NCBI GenBank assembly: GCA_029783825.1
Contig: JAREIK010018581.1
Span: forward strand, 236,001 to 300,000
From: Sapria himalayana
Taxonomy: Eukaryota; Streptophyta; Magnoliopsida; Malpighiales; Rafflesiaceae
Length of the DNA stretch: 64,000 nucleotides
Direction: 5' to 3'
In this document: one piece after another, positions 35,984 to 48,210 of the stretch
How the letters are laid out: each line of letters opens with the position of its first letter
How positions within the stretch are numbered: the stretch's first letter is position 1
Notes under the pieces: model-generated
The model's input: the letters and a program-made list of their open reading frames with translations, nothing else
Databases searched by the model: none
What the model was told of the DNA's origin: nothing
Program-made: the position numbers and the translations under genes

Positions 35984-38937
35984 TCAGTATCTCTCGCCAA
36001 ATCGGAAAAACAAAGAACCATTGCTGTTGTTGTGATCGATGGCATACTCGGCCCGAACCAACCCCAGCTGAGCCCCGACACCGTAGGATGAACCCTGCCC
36101 AGCTCGTCGATACACTGCGGTTGGGTTTCCTTTCACATCTTTTGATGATCCCAAATCATTGCCATGCTCCACAAACGCATATACGTGTGTGTTCTTCACG
36201 GGCACCCGTATTTCCGCCCCCACCTTCGTCACCATCAACAACAATAACAACCCAGCTCATGAAAATCTGTGTCTGTGTCTGTGTGTGTGTGTGTGGGTGG
36301 GTGGGTGCGCGCGCGCGCGTGTCATTATCGAGAGAGGAGAGGAGAGACGATGCAAATTTCATACCTCGAGGATGTTTCTGGCAGCTCCGAGCTCGCCCAT
36401 GTTGTAACCCCTGACAGAATAAGGTCCGCCGAGGGTGAAAGCATCATAAGCTGGAAGGTCCCCTAGGCAGCCACCATAATGGCCGTGGAGGACCAGCACA
36501 GGCGGGGGTGGTTTGCCAGACCCTTCTTCCACGGCCTTCAGCTGGATAAACCTGGTCATGGTGAGTTGGTGACGGTTAAAGAATGGGAACTTGGTTCCGA
36601 TTCCAAGCCCTTGGTCCGCCTGAAACACATTTCTCTGGCCAACCACGGCTCCATTTACGAATCTGGTGTTGTCCCTGGTGATATTTGCCTGGAGAAATGC
36701 CATTCGATCAACTCCAGTGCCGCTCAGCGTAGTAGGCGGTCCATCGGCACTGACCCCTCCCCCCAGCCTGGCTCTGTGGCCGTTGGGGCAGATTTTGCTA
36801 TCCTTGTCACGAGCCGTTATCTCCTCCATCACAATCCCATACGTGAACTTGCTCTGGCTGCTGAAATTCTGCTTCAAAAGATGCAACAAACAACCCCCCC
36901 GGCCGTTAGCAAAGCCACCACCACAGCAGCTGCCTAGAATTGGCAAAGCAGTCGCCGTTTTACCTCTGTTATGTTGGCTTTGATGCCTGCTCGATCGACC
37001 CACAGAGGGGGAACCTCCTCTCCAGACCCACCGCCGCTGGTGAACACGGGGCTCAATTTCCTGGTGTTGAAGCAGCTCGCACGCATTGTGCGATTCCTCT
37101 GGTTACATATTCCGTCAAAATACGGATGAACGTACTCCAGCTTAAAAGCAAGATCATCCTGTTGCAGACGCAAATAAATCACAGCTCCACCATCTCTCTC
37201 TCTCTCTCTGTTCTTAAAAGAACACGAAACAAGAACAAAGAAAATGGACCCGAAGCGTACCTGGGGCAGGAAGAAATTGCTGGTCGTAACAGAACCAACT
37301 ACAGATCGATTCAGCCCTTTGATGTTTCTGTGCTCGAAGGAAACTGTTCCGCCGGGCTGGACTGATAGCTGCCCATATGCGCCCACAAATGGAGTTTGTA
37401 AGTAATGAAATCGTAACCATGAATGCTGCAAATAAGATTGGTTACCAATGTGGGATGGCCCCCTCGTCCCGGCACAACAGTCCACTCTGTGCTAACTTCA
37501 GCAGATTTCTGTTCCATTTCCTTGAGCTTAATTTCTACAATTATCCCTTCCTCGTTCTTCTCGTCTGGCTTGGGATTCACCTCTATGTTTGCAAACAGCG
37601 CCAACGAATTCAAGTTCCGCAGTGCCTGCTTCCCAGCTTCGATGTTGAAGACTTCACCTTGTCGAAGCTGCAATTCGTGAACTAAGAAACCATTTGGTAA
37701 TAGGAAAGCAACTATTTTGCAGGAATGAGCGAGACACCTCTTTGGGTAGTTCTCTCTCGATGACGGGAAGCTGGGTGTTCCCTTCAATGGTGTTGCCCAT
37801 CTTATCTTGGAATTGAATAGATAGCTGGGTGATCTCGCCTTCTATCACCTCGCAGACGACCTCTTTGGTGTTCAGATTGCCAAAGTTGACCACCTGAGCA
37901 CACGCGAACCCTTCGTCATGGTACCATTTCTGAACCCTGTCTCTGATCTTCTGCAGCAGCCTGGCGCTAACCTTCCCTTGTTCCTTTAGCATCTGCAGCA
38001 CCTCTTGGTGAACATGCATCGGCAGCAAGCACGGCCTCGACTTTTCTATTCTCCTCTTGTACTCTTTCTCCTGGCTCCGGTAATACTCCAGCTTTTCCTT
38101 CTCCGTCATGTCGGAATCCATCTCCGCTAGTTTCGATTGCGGCATCATGCCCACGTTTATGCACGTGAATTTATCCGCCGATTGCCAGGTGCTTTCGGTG
38201 AACGAGATGGTGATGCTGATGGTTCCGTCGGGCTTTGTTTTCCCTTCCATGTCCACTTTCTCAAACATTCCACACGCCGCGAGCGTTTCGAGCTCCTTCT
38301 GTAGCTGAGCCTTCGTGTAGATCCCTCCTGAATGAAGAGTGACCATTTCGAAGAAGGAATCGTCCGAGCCCACCGTTGTCCCATTTCGCTTGTCCAAGAA
38401 AATAATTTCAGAAATTTTGTACTTCTTGAAGCCGTTCAGTTTGTGGAGTTGAAGAACAACGTTGGCCGGTTGGCCATGCGAATCCCAGTCCTGGGATTGC
38501 TCTTCGTCAGCCATTGCTGGAGCTGGACCGAACAGTCTTCTCCAAAACCCAAATCCTTCTCCATTTTCTCCTCCGCCTCCTCTTCCACCCCCGCCCCCAT
38601 CTCCACCACCGAATAAACTGCTGTTACCACCAAAGCCTCCCGGCCCATTGTTTCCAGAAGGTGGGTTTGTAGTTGCTCGGAGGAGGAGTGTCGCGGCTGT
38701 GATCCCAGCAATGGCCAGGGGATTAGAGATTGATTTGAACAGCAAATTTCGACTCTTCGAATTTGCGGGCTTGATGTTTTTAGCAGAGGAATGTAAGGAA
38801 GAAGGAAGATTGTAGTCCGATGAGCTTGATTTCCGGACGGTCACCTGGACAAGAGAATTGTGGTGCGGTGAAACAGCAAGCAAGGTTGATCCGATAGTAG
38901 TTTTTGTGAGAACGCAGTTTGGCGAGGAGAAGGACAT
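35984..38937 (-). CDS. TOC75: TOC75 chloroplast outer-envelope import channel, 6 exons, 822 aa
   Basis: TOC75 is the Omp85-family beta-barrel through which precursor proteins cross the chloroplast outer envelope. Exons in coding order: 38937-37738, 37667-37446, 37368-37261, 37158-36964, 36868-36365 and 36223-35984. All five introns (70-141 bp) are GT-AG and fall between codons. The 822-aa product compares with about 818 aa for Arabidopsis TOC75-3. Order: transit peptide; poly-Gly stretch (about residues 98-130); APAMA then DEEQ (about 139-147), matching the envelope signal-peptidase site; POTRA region (to about 430; SADKFTCINVG, RVQKWYHDEGFACAQVVN); barrel, ending SLFFRFGERY. The open frame runs 28 codons further upstream, but only to a TTG, so the ATG at 38937 is the first in frame. 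No defects seen. Confidence 0.96.
36268..36323. repeat. Alternating (GT)n-(GGGT)n-(GC)n tract in TOC75 intron 5
   Basis: On the plus strand gtgtgtgtgtgtg passes into gggtgggtgggt and then gcgcgcgcgcg. Alternating purine-pyrimidine runs of this kind can form left-handed DNA. It lies wholly within the 141-bp intron 5 and takes up nearly half of it. Confidence 0.9.
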
Positions 38938-38984
38938 GACTTGAGCAGAAAAGATGCTCGCGCCCAGCGAGAACTGGTGCCAGT

Positions 38985-39035
38985 TCAGAATAACAGGACA
39001 GCCATCAACGGGACGATCCAAAGCTTCGTATCCAT
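38985..39035 (-). CDS. Upstream ORF, 16 codons, before TOC75
   Basis: ATG at 39035, TGA ending at 38985, 47 nt before the TOC75 start codon. It would lie in the leader if transcription starts just after the TATA-like sequence at 39146-39141. The peptide starts MDTKLWIVPL. No evidence of function. Confidence 0.3.
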   Translation of the reverse strand: MDTKLWIVPLMAVLLF

Positions 39036-39140
39036 TTCCCCGATGGAGAATACACCCTCGGCCCTAGGGTCACGAAGAGAAAGTCGGGAAAACCAAAGCG
39101 ATAGAAAATATCGGCGGTACGGTGCCCGGTGCCCAAGCGA

Positions 39141-39146
39141 TATATA
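39141..39146 (-). promoter_or_regulatory. TATA-like box of TOC75
   Basis: TATATA, about 205 bp upstream of the start codon, with GC-rich sequence downstream (start site expected near 39110, leader about 170 nt). Position-based guess. Confidence 0.4.
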
Positions 39147-39149
39147 ATT

Positions 39150-39515
39150 TGAGAGATTCAATTACTAAATTTCCAATAATTCAAATTTAGTTTTTTTTTT
39201 TTTTTTTTTTGATATTGCAAATTTAGTTAAAAAATTTAGTTAAAAATTAAAATGAACATACAATAGTGAGTTTTTTTTTTTTATATAAGCTAATAATCTC
39301 AAAACATTAAAGTAAACTAGATAATAAATGAAATAAAAGCTAATAATAATTTATAAAAGTAGAAACTCTTTTTTTTTAATAGAAAAAAAAATAAAAATTC
39401 TAAAAGTTTTAATTTTTAGATGTGGGCAAGGTGGAGTTCACCTACTAATTTCAATGCCCATAGATGATATTACATTCTTCTACTTTAAGTTCACATTCCT
39501 TACTTGCCAACTTCA
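39150..39515. other. AT-rich spacer between TOC75 and the copia element
   Basis: T runs at 39190-39210 and 39271-39282. The stretch 39400-39440 (tttttagatgtgggcaaggt) resembles 54175-54205 (atttttgatgtgggcaagat), and may be the far LTR piece of the minus-strand copia element (see findings). Confidence 0.4.
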
Positions 39516-40768
39516 TGCTTGTTTATGTTCTTGCAGTTAAAATTGAGTTTTATTAAAAATCATTTTTTGATTAGTGTTTCTGTTTCTTGTCTTACATCTT
39601 TTAAAAATATATATTTTATTATATACAGTATATGATCTGGTGCATAGAGTTTGTTTTACTCATATAAGATCAAATCGTCAATTCTTGTGAAATATAAATT
39701 TATTATTCACAATTTATCTATAATATTATAGCGCTAGATTTTAGTAGTTCTATCTTGAGTACAGTTAATGATGAAATTTTAATTTATATTGCTAGTACAG
39801 TCGAGTGTATTGAACGAGACCATCAATATGTGATTATTTTATACTGCCATATAAAATAAAATATATCATTATTATTATTAGCATTGTCACTCTTATTCTT
39901 AAAGTAATTAATATTTATGTATACTTTTTAATTTTTATTTTGATTCATAATGAGCGAGGTCTAGAACTGGATAATTTTATCAAATATATAATGAATATTG
40001 ATTGCTGATGAAATTCGTGTCTTATTTGAAGGATTGATAATGTCACCTTGAGGAAGCTTATAAGTTTTGATATTCTCAAAACATGTAGATGGATTTTGAT
40101 ATGGTATTTCAAATACTTAGATTATCAGTGATTTAATTATGTCAATATGTATCTATAAACTTAAAATGAAGAGTGTGATAGGTGTTAAGCAACAAAAGGC
40201 ATAAATTATTTTAAATAAGTGAATGAGTACTATAATTATAATTTTGTAGTTGTATGAATTATGATTAATATAAATTATAGTACAAAATAATTTACAATAG
40301 GAGCTCGGGATCTTATTTAGGCCGGAGTATCTTCCATAGTCTCAACCAGAGCCATAAGTAATATTTTAAAGCTTTTTATTTCTTTAAAAGTATATATGCA
40401 TATATATTTGAAATAATTAAATAATTTCGTGTGTGTGTGTGTGTGTGTAAATAATTAAAATATTTAATTACAATATTTGTTTTAAATATAAAAAATGAAA
40501 TTATGAAATGTCACATTTAATGTAAATCATTTCATATTTTTATTTTATTTAAATTAATTGTTCGGACGACACTAGATATTGCAGCATTGTCTTCCTCGTG
40601 GAAAATCAGAATAGAAGACATATGAAAGAAATCTCTACCAGCATCAGTGACATTAAAGATTTGTTGTTCTTGTTACAAGTATATATGGATTCTACTCAAA
40701 ATACAAATAACCTATCCTATGAGCATTACTGGTTCAAATTTTTTTTTTAATCCTTCGTTCTCTAGCAA

Positions 40769-40780
40769 TGGTATCAGAGG
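40769..40780 (+). other. Primer-binding site, initiator-Met tRNA type
   Basis: tggtatcagagg, one base after the 5' LTR, differs in one base from the usual plant copia site. Confidence 0.85.
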
Positions 40781-40848
40781 GAATTTGTAATAGAATCATG
40801 TGAGGATGGGTTAGGTTTAATGAATGTGTAGATGCATGTGGTTATGGA

Positions 40849-40932
40849 TAGTGGTTATGGTTATGGATAGTGGTTATGGTTATGGATTGTGGTTATGGTT
40901 ATGGATTGTGGTTATGGTTATGGATTGTGGTT
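40849..40932. repeat. 19-bp minisatellite in the copia leader
   Basis: About 4.5 copies of gtggttatggttatggat(a/t), 80 bp after the primer site. The first copy is shortened by 6 bp. Confidence 0.9.
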
Positions 40933-41189
40933 GATGAAGTCATGTGAGGCATTCTAACCTCTATTGACTAAGTTAAACAACTCGACTATGCTTTATGGAT
41001 TGTTGCTATGGTTTTTCATTAATAAGTTGTAATTTGCACTTATTTTTTTGTGATTTTTCTCATGGGGTTGTAATTTTGTACTTCTCCTTGATATTCTATA
41101 ATGGTGGTGGTTGAAGTGGCTAATGACGGTGGTTGAAGTGGCTGATGACGGTGGTTGACATAGCTAACGATGATGCCCATGGTGTAGAT

Positions 41190-41560
41190 GTGGCCAACAA
41201 TAGTGCAAGTGGCGATATTCATTGCCGGCAACAAAAAGTGTGTTGGTTTCCATGGCCAACAATAGTGCCGGTGGCGATATTCATTGCCGTAAATAGTTAC
41301 TATGGAGGCTATCATGGCCAACGACAGTGTTGGTGATGACATTCATTGCTTGAGATAAAAATTTTGGTGATTGTTATGACCAACAACAATGTTGGTGGTG
41401 ATATTCATTGTTATTAATGGTCACTATGGTAGTTGTCATGGCAAATGACAATGCTGGAGATATTATTTGCAGCTAGTGATGATTACTGTGCTAGTTGACA
41501 TGATCAATGATGGTGAAATTTGTGGTAGTTGCAATAATTGATGGTGCACATGGCAGAGCT
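41190..41560. repeat. Minisatellite of about 62-bp units in the copia leader
   Basis: About six degenerate copies, each starting catggccaacaatagtg and holding gtggcgatattcattg. Copies decay towards the right. A shorter unit (gacggtggttgaagtggct) precedes it at 41106-41168. Confidence 0.8.
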
Positions 41561-43239
41561 AATGGTAGGAGAGTCTAATAGTAGTGGAGTACAAAGCCAA
41601 ATTCCAAAATTGGAGTAGAATCTATTTATTTTGTTTTGGAACACTGCCCCAAACCATTAGGATACTAACCCAAGCCCTAAACTTCCTCTTGGAAAGTCTA
41701 AGGTTATAAGTGTCTTACATAGTTGTGGGGTGTTCAACATTTGGATATATGTGATGCTTAGTCATCACGTATTTATGGCATGTACATGTGTGTGTGTGTG
41801 TGTGTGTGTGTATTTGTAGCATTTAAATATATATATATTATTGTGACATGTACATATATGACATGCATATATATATATATATATATTTGTAGCATTAGAA
41901 TGCATATAGTCATGGATGTGATAGCGTGCATGTATATATGTATAACAACTAGTATGATAGTTGTGTGTCGAAAATGGAAAGTTAGTACAACCTTCAAATA
42001 TAGAGTGCCGCATGTTTTTTTTTTTTGCTAAAAACCCTTGATTTTGAAATATCTAAGAGTGTGAGAAATTTCATTTAGAATGGATCTCATGGTCTCCATC
42101 ACTAGTTTGAAGGTTATTCAAGTCAGTAGGCTTCTTGGTCTTGGTAAATTCATCTTTTATCTAACTAACTGAATTGTAGATATACATAGCACAACCCATA
42201 ATTAGGTAATTCTACAAATTGTTTAAAGGAATCACTTCTCCATCTAAATAATTCATTTAAGGAATGATTAGTTTAGAATTATGTGATGGTTTATCCTTAA
42301 CTAAGAATAATAGCATCTTATTTTTATAAGTCACTACAATTATTTGTAGGAAAAAAAGATAAGTCCTCAATTTAATCTTGTTTAGCATGGTTGGCTACAT
42401 AGATAATAAGTTTAATAGAAATTAGCTTATTTGAATAAATAATAAATAATATATATCATCCCATTGAAGCATACTTTTCATGTTGTGTCAGACTGATGAT
42501 AAATTTATTCAAGAATTGAAGGAGGGGATCAATTCTTATTATAGAATTCATGTTGATAAACTTATTGTAAGATTTTGATGTATTTTTAAAGAAAAAATCT
42601 TTCAACCCACTAACCAGTTACCACCATTCTTAAAAAGAATAAAATCGATAGGATCAATTATATAGATTAAAAAAACATTGACATTATCCTAATTGTTGAT
42701 AACTATATATTTATACTCACATATCTATGCTTGGATAAACCTCATGAAGAAGAAGTCGATGAGGAATGGATAGTTGATGAGATGATGAGGTGTTATATTT
42801 TGACTTCTATGTTAGTATTTGTCCATGACTACTTCATATGATATGATACCTAATCTCAAAAAAATACTTGGGAATCAGAGTATCAGAATCATTTTTCCAG
42901 ACAGAAAGCCATGAGGAACTGATAAATACTACTATTGTCAGAAATACCTAATAAATAGAAATGTTGCTAGATAGAAAAGATGATTGATCTTCTGAATAAA
43001 CTAAAGATTATTTGAGCTGAGATTTATTGCGGATTCTCTGATTGATAATATTCTTTTATCACTATCATATTCTTATATGCAATTCGGCCTAAACTATAAC
43101 AATAATACATCTGAGTGTACTTTGGCACAATTGCTTAAAGAATTAATATTTACTAAAAGTATTATCAGAAAACCATATAGGGGTATTTGTGACTAAAAGG
43201 AATTTTTCTAAACCAAAAAATAAGAATAAGAAATTTTAA

Positions 43240-46200
43240 AAACATGCTCATGTTCCATCGACAGCTCCTAAATCACAAGTGAGAGTGAAAAAACCAAAAG
43301 GACAATATTTCCATTAAAAGTAGTAAGGACGCTAGAAGAAATAATATTTAGTTCATCTCATCAACGTGAACAATCAAAATAAATATCAATTAGTAGTTGT
43401 TAAAACATGCTTATCAGTGGTTTCTATGGATACTTGGTGTCTAGATATGAGTGCCACTAATCATATTCGCAATTCATTACAATGGTTCTAGGAAACTAGA
43501 TAATTAAGTGATGGTGACATGATCTTCATATGAAAAATACTACAAACGTAGTAGCATTTGTAGTGAAAGAAAGCTTACTTTAGGTTGAGAGAAATACTAT
43601 TTAATTTTGAAAGATTACTTTTATGCATCTTCTATAAGAAGAAAATTGATTTCTATTTCTAGTTTGGTTAACGATAGATTTTCCTTTTTATTCATTGATT
43701 TTTTCACTATCTACTTGAATAAGAAGTTTATCTATGTTGGTATATTAAAAGATATTTTTTATATTATAAATACTATCTTTACTCCATTATAATGTTGTGA
43801 GTTGAATAATACAAACCTATTATCATATAAGAGAATATCTTCTTGATATAAACTAGACCTATCTTTAGCACTTATGTCTGTGTCATATAAATCTATTTCA
43901 AATATTTTTAAAAATGATTATAATTATACGATTAACAATTTAATGTATGTATTAATACAAATATTTAAATATCTTTATTAATTAATTCAAATAATAATTT
44001 GTATATTTTTAAAAAATTTATAATGATAAAAATAATTATTTTAGTCTTTATTAATATAAATTTTTATCGCAATATCTTATTTTTATGATTATAAGAGGAT
44101 GAGGTGTCTTTCAAGAATATCTCATCCATAGACCATGATAAACCTTTAATATACAAAATTACATCAAATATTAAAATAAATAATATATAAAACAAAAAAA
44201 TAATAATTCAGTATAGATTAACGATTGAAATAATTCCCAACCCAAATAACTATTGAAAAATCTCTATCTAAATGCATTTATTTTGTGAAAATAATTATTT
44301 AAGGACTAATCGCTTGCAATTAATATATAATCATAAAAATTTTTTTCCTAAAAATTATTTAGTGAGGATTTTTTCTCGAGTTAATTAGCTAAAGAAAATC
44401 ATTCTATAAATTCATTGCTAAAATTACTGCCATTCTTTGCACCAAAATTTACGATAATATTAGCTAGGGATAATTTTCATTTGAAAATTTCCATCTCTAA
44501 TCCATCACAAATCCTTCGCAAATCCATTTTAATTTTTAATTCAATGTAAACTTACATATTTTTTTATTATTCCCTAGCTAATCCCTCACAAATTAGCTAG
44601 AGATTATTTCTCTAGCTAAATTTCCATAACTAAATATACAATTTCTTGTAGTGGTAGTTTTTAGTAGTTTATTACTTTTATTGATGATTACACAAGATTT
44701 GAGTATATTTATTTGATATGTCATATGTCCAATACCTTTGAGAAATTCAAAAAGTACAAAACAGAAATAAAAAAATATCAAAATAAATATCTCAAAATAC
44801 TAAGATTTGATCATGTTGACTAGTACCTATTACAGAGTTTATCGATTACTTATTGAATCAAGGAATTACAACCTAGTTGTCTACATTTGGCATACCACAG
44901 TAGAATGGTGAGACAGGAAGAAAGAATAAAACTCTTATTAATATGGTAAGATCAATGATAAACTATTCGGATATGCATGATTCCTTATAAAGATATAGGT
45001 TAGAAAAAATAGCTTATATTTAAAACTTATTTCTATCTTAATCTGTATCTGCTACTCCAATTGAATTTTGGAATACCCTAAAGGAACTAAAAGTGGCCTA
45101 TTTTATAGTCCAAATGATTAGGAGTCATTATTAACACCAATGCATGATTCCTAAAAAATACTATAGAACAAACCACAAGCCTAAGGTGGGAATGTCCTGG
45201 AGGTGCTAAAAAAAGATAAACGAGCCCAAACTTCTTCAATACCAATAACACAAGAAGAAACATCACAATGTAATATCTCAAATACCTTATTATCTCATCA
45301 TAATGAAAGAATTATTAATTACAATATTGATATTGAATATCATGAACCTATCATTATTGATATGCTAGTTGCATAGCCAAAAGGAAATGATCATAATGGT
45401 TCCCATCAAGTGTAAGTGGATCTATAACAAAAAGAGAGAACAAATGGTAATATTAAGACATATAAGACTAGATTTGTTGCAAAAGGATTTACTCAAAAAG
45501 TGAGAATTAATTATGAGGAAACATTTTTATTGGTAGTCATGCTAAAGTCAATATAATATAGATTCTCTTGTCCATTGCATCTCATTATGCCTATAAGATT
45601 TGGTAGATGGACATTAAAACTATATTTGTGAATGAACATTATAAGAATAGATCTATATGATGTAGCCTAATGATTTATTAAAAATTGCCAAGAGCACAAG
45701 TTGTGTAAATTAAAGAAATCCATTTATGGACCAAAACAAGCAATTAGATCTTTGATTACTTGTTTTGATCAAGCCATTAAGTCGTATGATTTTGATGAAT
45801 GTTAGCTTGTGTATTATATGTATTTGAAGTGGTGTAGTAGGTGGTATTCTTGGTATCATATGTAGATATATTACTCATTAGTAATGATGCGAGTTTGTTG
45901 TCTTAGGTTAAGGTATAATTGTCCAATCAACTCGATATGACAAACTTCGGAGAAGTTACTCACATTCTTGAGATTAAGCTTTTGCAAGATCACAATAAAA
46001 GAATATTAGGTTTATCTCAAGTTATTTATATCGATTAGATATTAATTTATTTTAGCATGAAAATTTCCAAAAAGGATTCTCTTCCATTCAGTCATGGAAT
46101 CACATATCAAAAGATCAATGTCCCAAAACACCTAGCGAAATAGAGAGAATAAAGGCAGTTCTTTATGCAATACTATATACTAGACCTAATATCTATTTGA

Positions 46201-46810
46201 CTATTGGCATGATAAGTAGATATCAATCTTACATAGTATAAGAATATTTGATAGTAGTAAAACATATAATCAAGTACTTGAAAATGACTAGAGATTATAT
46301 GTTTGTATACTAAGTAGACAATCTCATACCTATTAGATATATAGACTTGGATTTTCAATTAGATGAGGATTTAAGAAAGTCTATCTCACAATATATATTT
46401 ACCATTGAAAGTGGAGCCAATAGTTCAAGGAGCATCAAGAATCTTGTATTATTGATTCCACCATTGAGCTTGAGTATGCTGTAGCTTTAGAGGCAGCCAA
46501 TGAGGCTGTATGGATCAAGAACTTCCTAATATAACTAAGGGTCATTCTTTTTGTGCAACTACCTACCACACTTTACTTATACAATAGTGGAATAGTTACT
46601 AATTCAAATTTATTTTAAAACCCATAATAAGGTAAAACGCATTGAGCATAAATATCATATCATAAAAGATATTTTAGGGGAGAAAATGTCATGGCAACTA
46701 AAGTTAGCTTCAGAAAATAACATGGCATATCCTTTTACAGAGATCCTTCCAACTAATATTTTTAATAGACATGTACAAGGAATGGGAGTCAGACATGTGG
46801 CATCATGACT
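43240..46810 (+). pseudogene. Copia gag-pol remnant (protease, integrase, RT, RNase H)
   Basis: Plus-strand blocks in copia order: decayed zinc-knuckle region (about 43280-43350); protease (WCLDMSATNHI, about 43437, Ser-Gly-Ala-Thr changed); GAG-pre-integrase (SIRRKLISISSL, 43607-43792); a block like LWHLRLGHIN (about 43860-43900); then, after a CACTA fragment, the integrase core (DDYTRFEYIY, about 44680); RT (KCKWIYNK about 45405; FVAKGFTQK about 45475; WMDIKT about 45602) and RNase H (KRIEHKYHIIKDIL about 46640). The RT active site reads YVD-ILL where YVDDILL is usual: one Asp codon is missing. Many stops. Confidence 0.85.
43930..44654 (-). mobile_element. CACTA (En/Spm) end fragment inside the copia integrase
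   Basis: The right border, reverse-complemented, begins CACTACAAGAAATTG, the classic CACTA terminus, followed by subterminal tagctaggg / agctagaga repeats in both orientations. Copia integrase text stops near 43925 and resumes at about 44657. The left CACTA terminus is missing, so the copy is truncated. It aligns with 63400-64000 (phrases gtctttcaa and catagacca). Confidence 0.85.
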
Positions 46811-48210
46811 TTAAGTCTAGGTGAAAGATTGTTGGAACTTATTTATACTAAAAACCTTTTCTTAATTTACATTCTTTTCCTTATTTTAATAAAAAATTTT
46901 ACAATAAGCTAAATTTCTAGAAATGCATATATCCTTTGTTCTATATAGTAGATGATTTGGTGCATAGAATTTGACATATTCATAGAAGATTAAATCGCTA
47001 GTTCTTATGAAATATAAGTTTATCATTCGTAATCTAGATAGCACTACACAATCTATTAATATGATTCTAGTGTTATATTTCTACAGTTCTATCTTAACTA
47101 TGGTGAAAAATAAAGTTCTAACTTCTAGTACTAGTATACTTAAGTATATTAGATGAGACTACTATGGTGAAATGTTTTAGTACATGACATGTAAAATAAA
47201 ATATGTTATTGTTATTATTAACTTTTTTAATCTTGTTCTTAAAATAATTAATGTTTGTGTGTACTTGTTAAAAGTTTTTTTGATTCATAATCAGTAAGGT
47301 GTATAAATACATTTAGGAACTTTATGAATTAGATAACTTTATGAATTGTAATTGTTAATGGAATCTATATCCTATTTGAAGGATTGATGATGTCCCCTTG
47401 AGGAAGCTTATAAGTTTTAATATTATCAAACCCTGCAAGTGAATTTTGATACATTATTTCAAATTAGTTTAGTGGAAAGTCTCAATGAAATAATTAGAGA
47501 TTTCTTGAATTATATTATCAATGATTTATTCAATCAAAAGGTATTTATAATATTAATATGTGGAGCTTAATAGGAGTTAAGTAACAATAGGCACAAATTA
47601 TTTTAAATATATGAGGGAGTATAGTTTTAATTCTATAGTGATATAAATTATAATTAATGTAAATTATAGTGCAAAATAATTTATATAAAAAGCCCAAACT
47701 CTTTTTTGGTTAGGGTCTCTTCCATTGCCTCATTTAGAGCCATAAGAAATGCTTTAAAGTCATTTTTTTTTTAAATGTGTTTGTGTTTATAATCGGAATA
47801 ATTAATTTGATTAGAGTTGAATTATTTGAATTTATTATGAAATCAAAGTAATTGATTCGAAATTAAATTAATCTTGTTTATATATATTTACATATAAAAT
47901 TAAAATCATTAATAATAGTTTTTTAAATATTAAAAATGGAATACTGAAACATCAGATTTAATGTGAAGCACTTAATATTTTTTTATGTATTTAAAATGAT
48001 GGTTCGGACGATGCTACACACTGTAGCATTGTCTTCCTTGTAGAAAATTGAAATAAAGGATATACGAAAGAACTTTCTGCCAGTAATGGTGACTTTAGAG
48101 GTTTGTTGTTCTTGTTATAAGTATAATTTGATTGTACTCAAAATACAAATAACCCATCCTATGAGCATTATTGGTTTGGATGCTTTTTTAAAATCTCTGA
48201 TTCTCTAGCA

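Larger units (their letters stand above)
39516..48210 (+). mobile_element. Ty1/copia retrotransposon with both LTRs, degenerate, about 8.7 kb
   Basis: 5' LTR about 39516-40767 and 3' LTR 46830-48210 share several blocks (gatctggtgcatagagtttg against gatttggtgcatagaatttg; the ccttgaggaagcttataag block; the final 200 bp with gcattgtcttcct and acaaataac). Both end ctctagca. The 3' LTR starts tgttggaac. Between the LTRs lie a primer site, repeat-rich leader, and a decayed gag-pol in copia order (protease, integrase, RT, RNase H). LTR divergence is visible throughout, so the insertion is old. The left end is the least certain boundary. Confidence 0.85.

Noticed and set aside
36359..37003. Separate genes in the open frames on both strands of the TOC75 locus
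   Set aside because: The minus-strand frames are TOC75 exons that join with GT-AG introns into one 822-aa protein; plus-strand frames are shadows.
38938..39021. 28-residue N-terminal extension of TOC75
   Set aside because: The frame there begins with TTG, not ATG, and the extension does not look like a transit peptide; first in-frame ATG is at 38937.
40849..41560. CRISPR-like array
   Set aside because: Repeats are directly tandem without unique spacers and sit in a retrotransposon leader of a plant genome.
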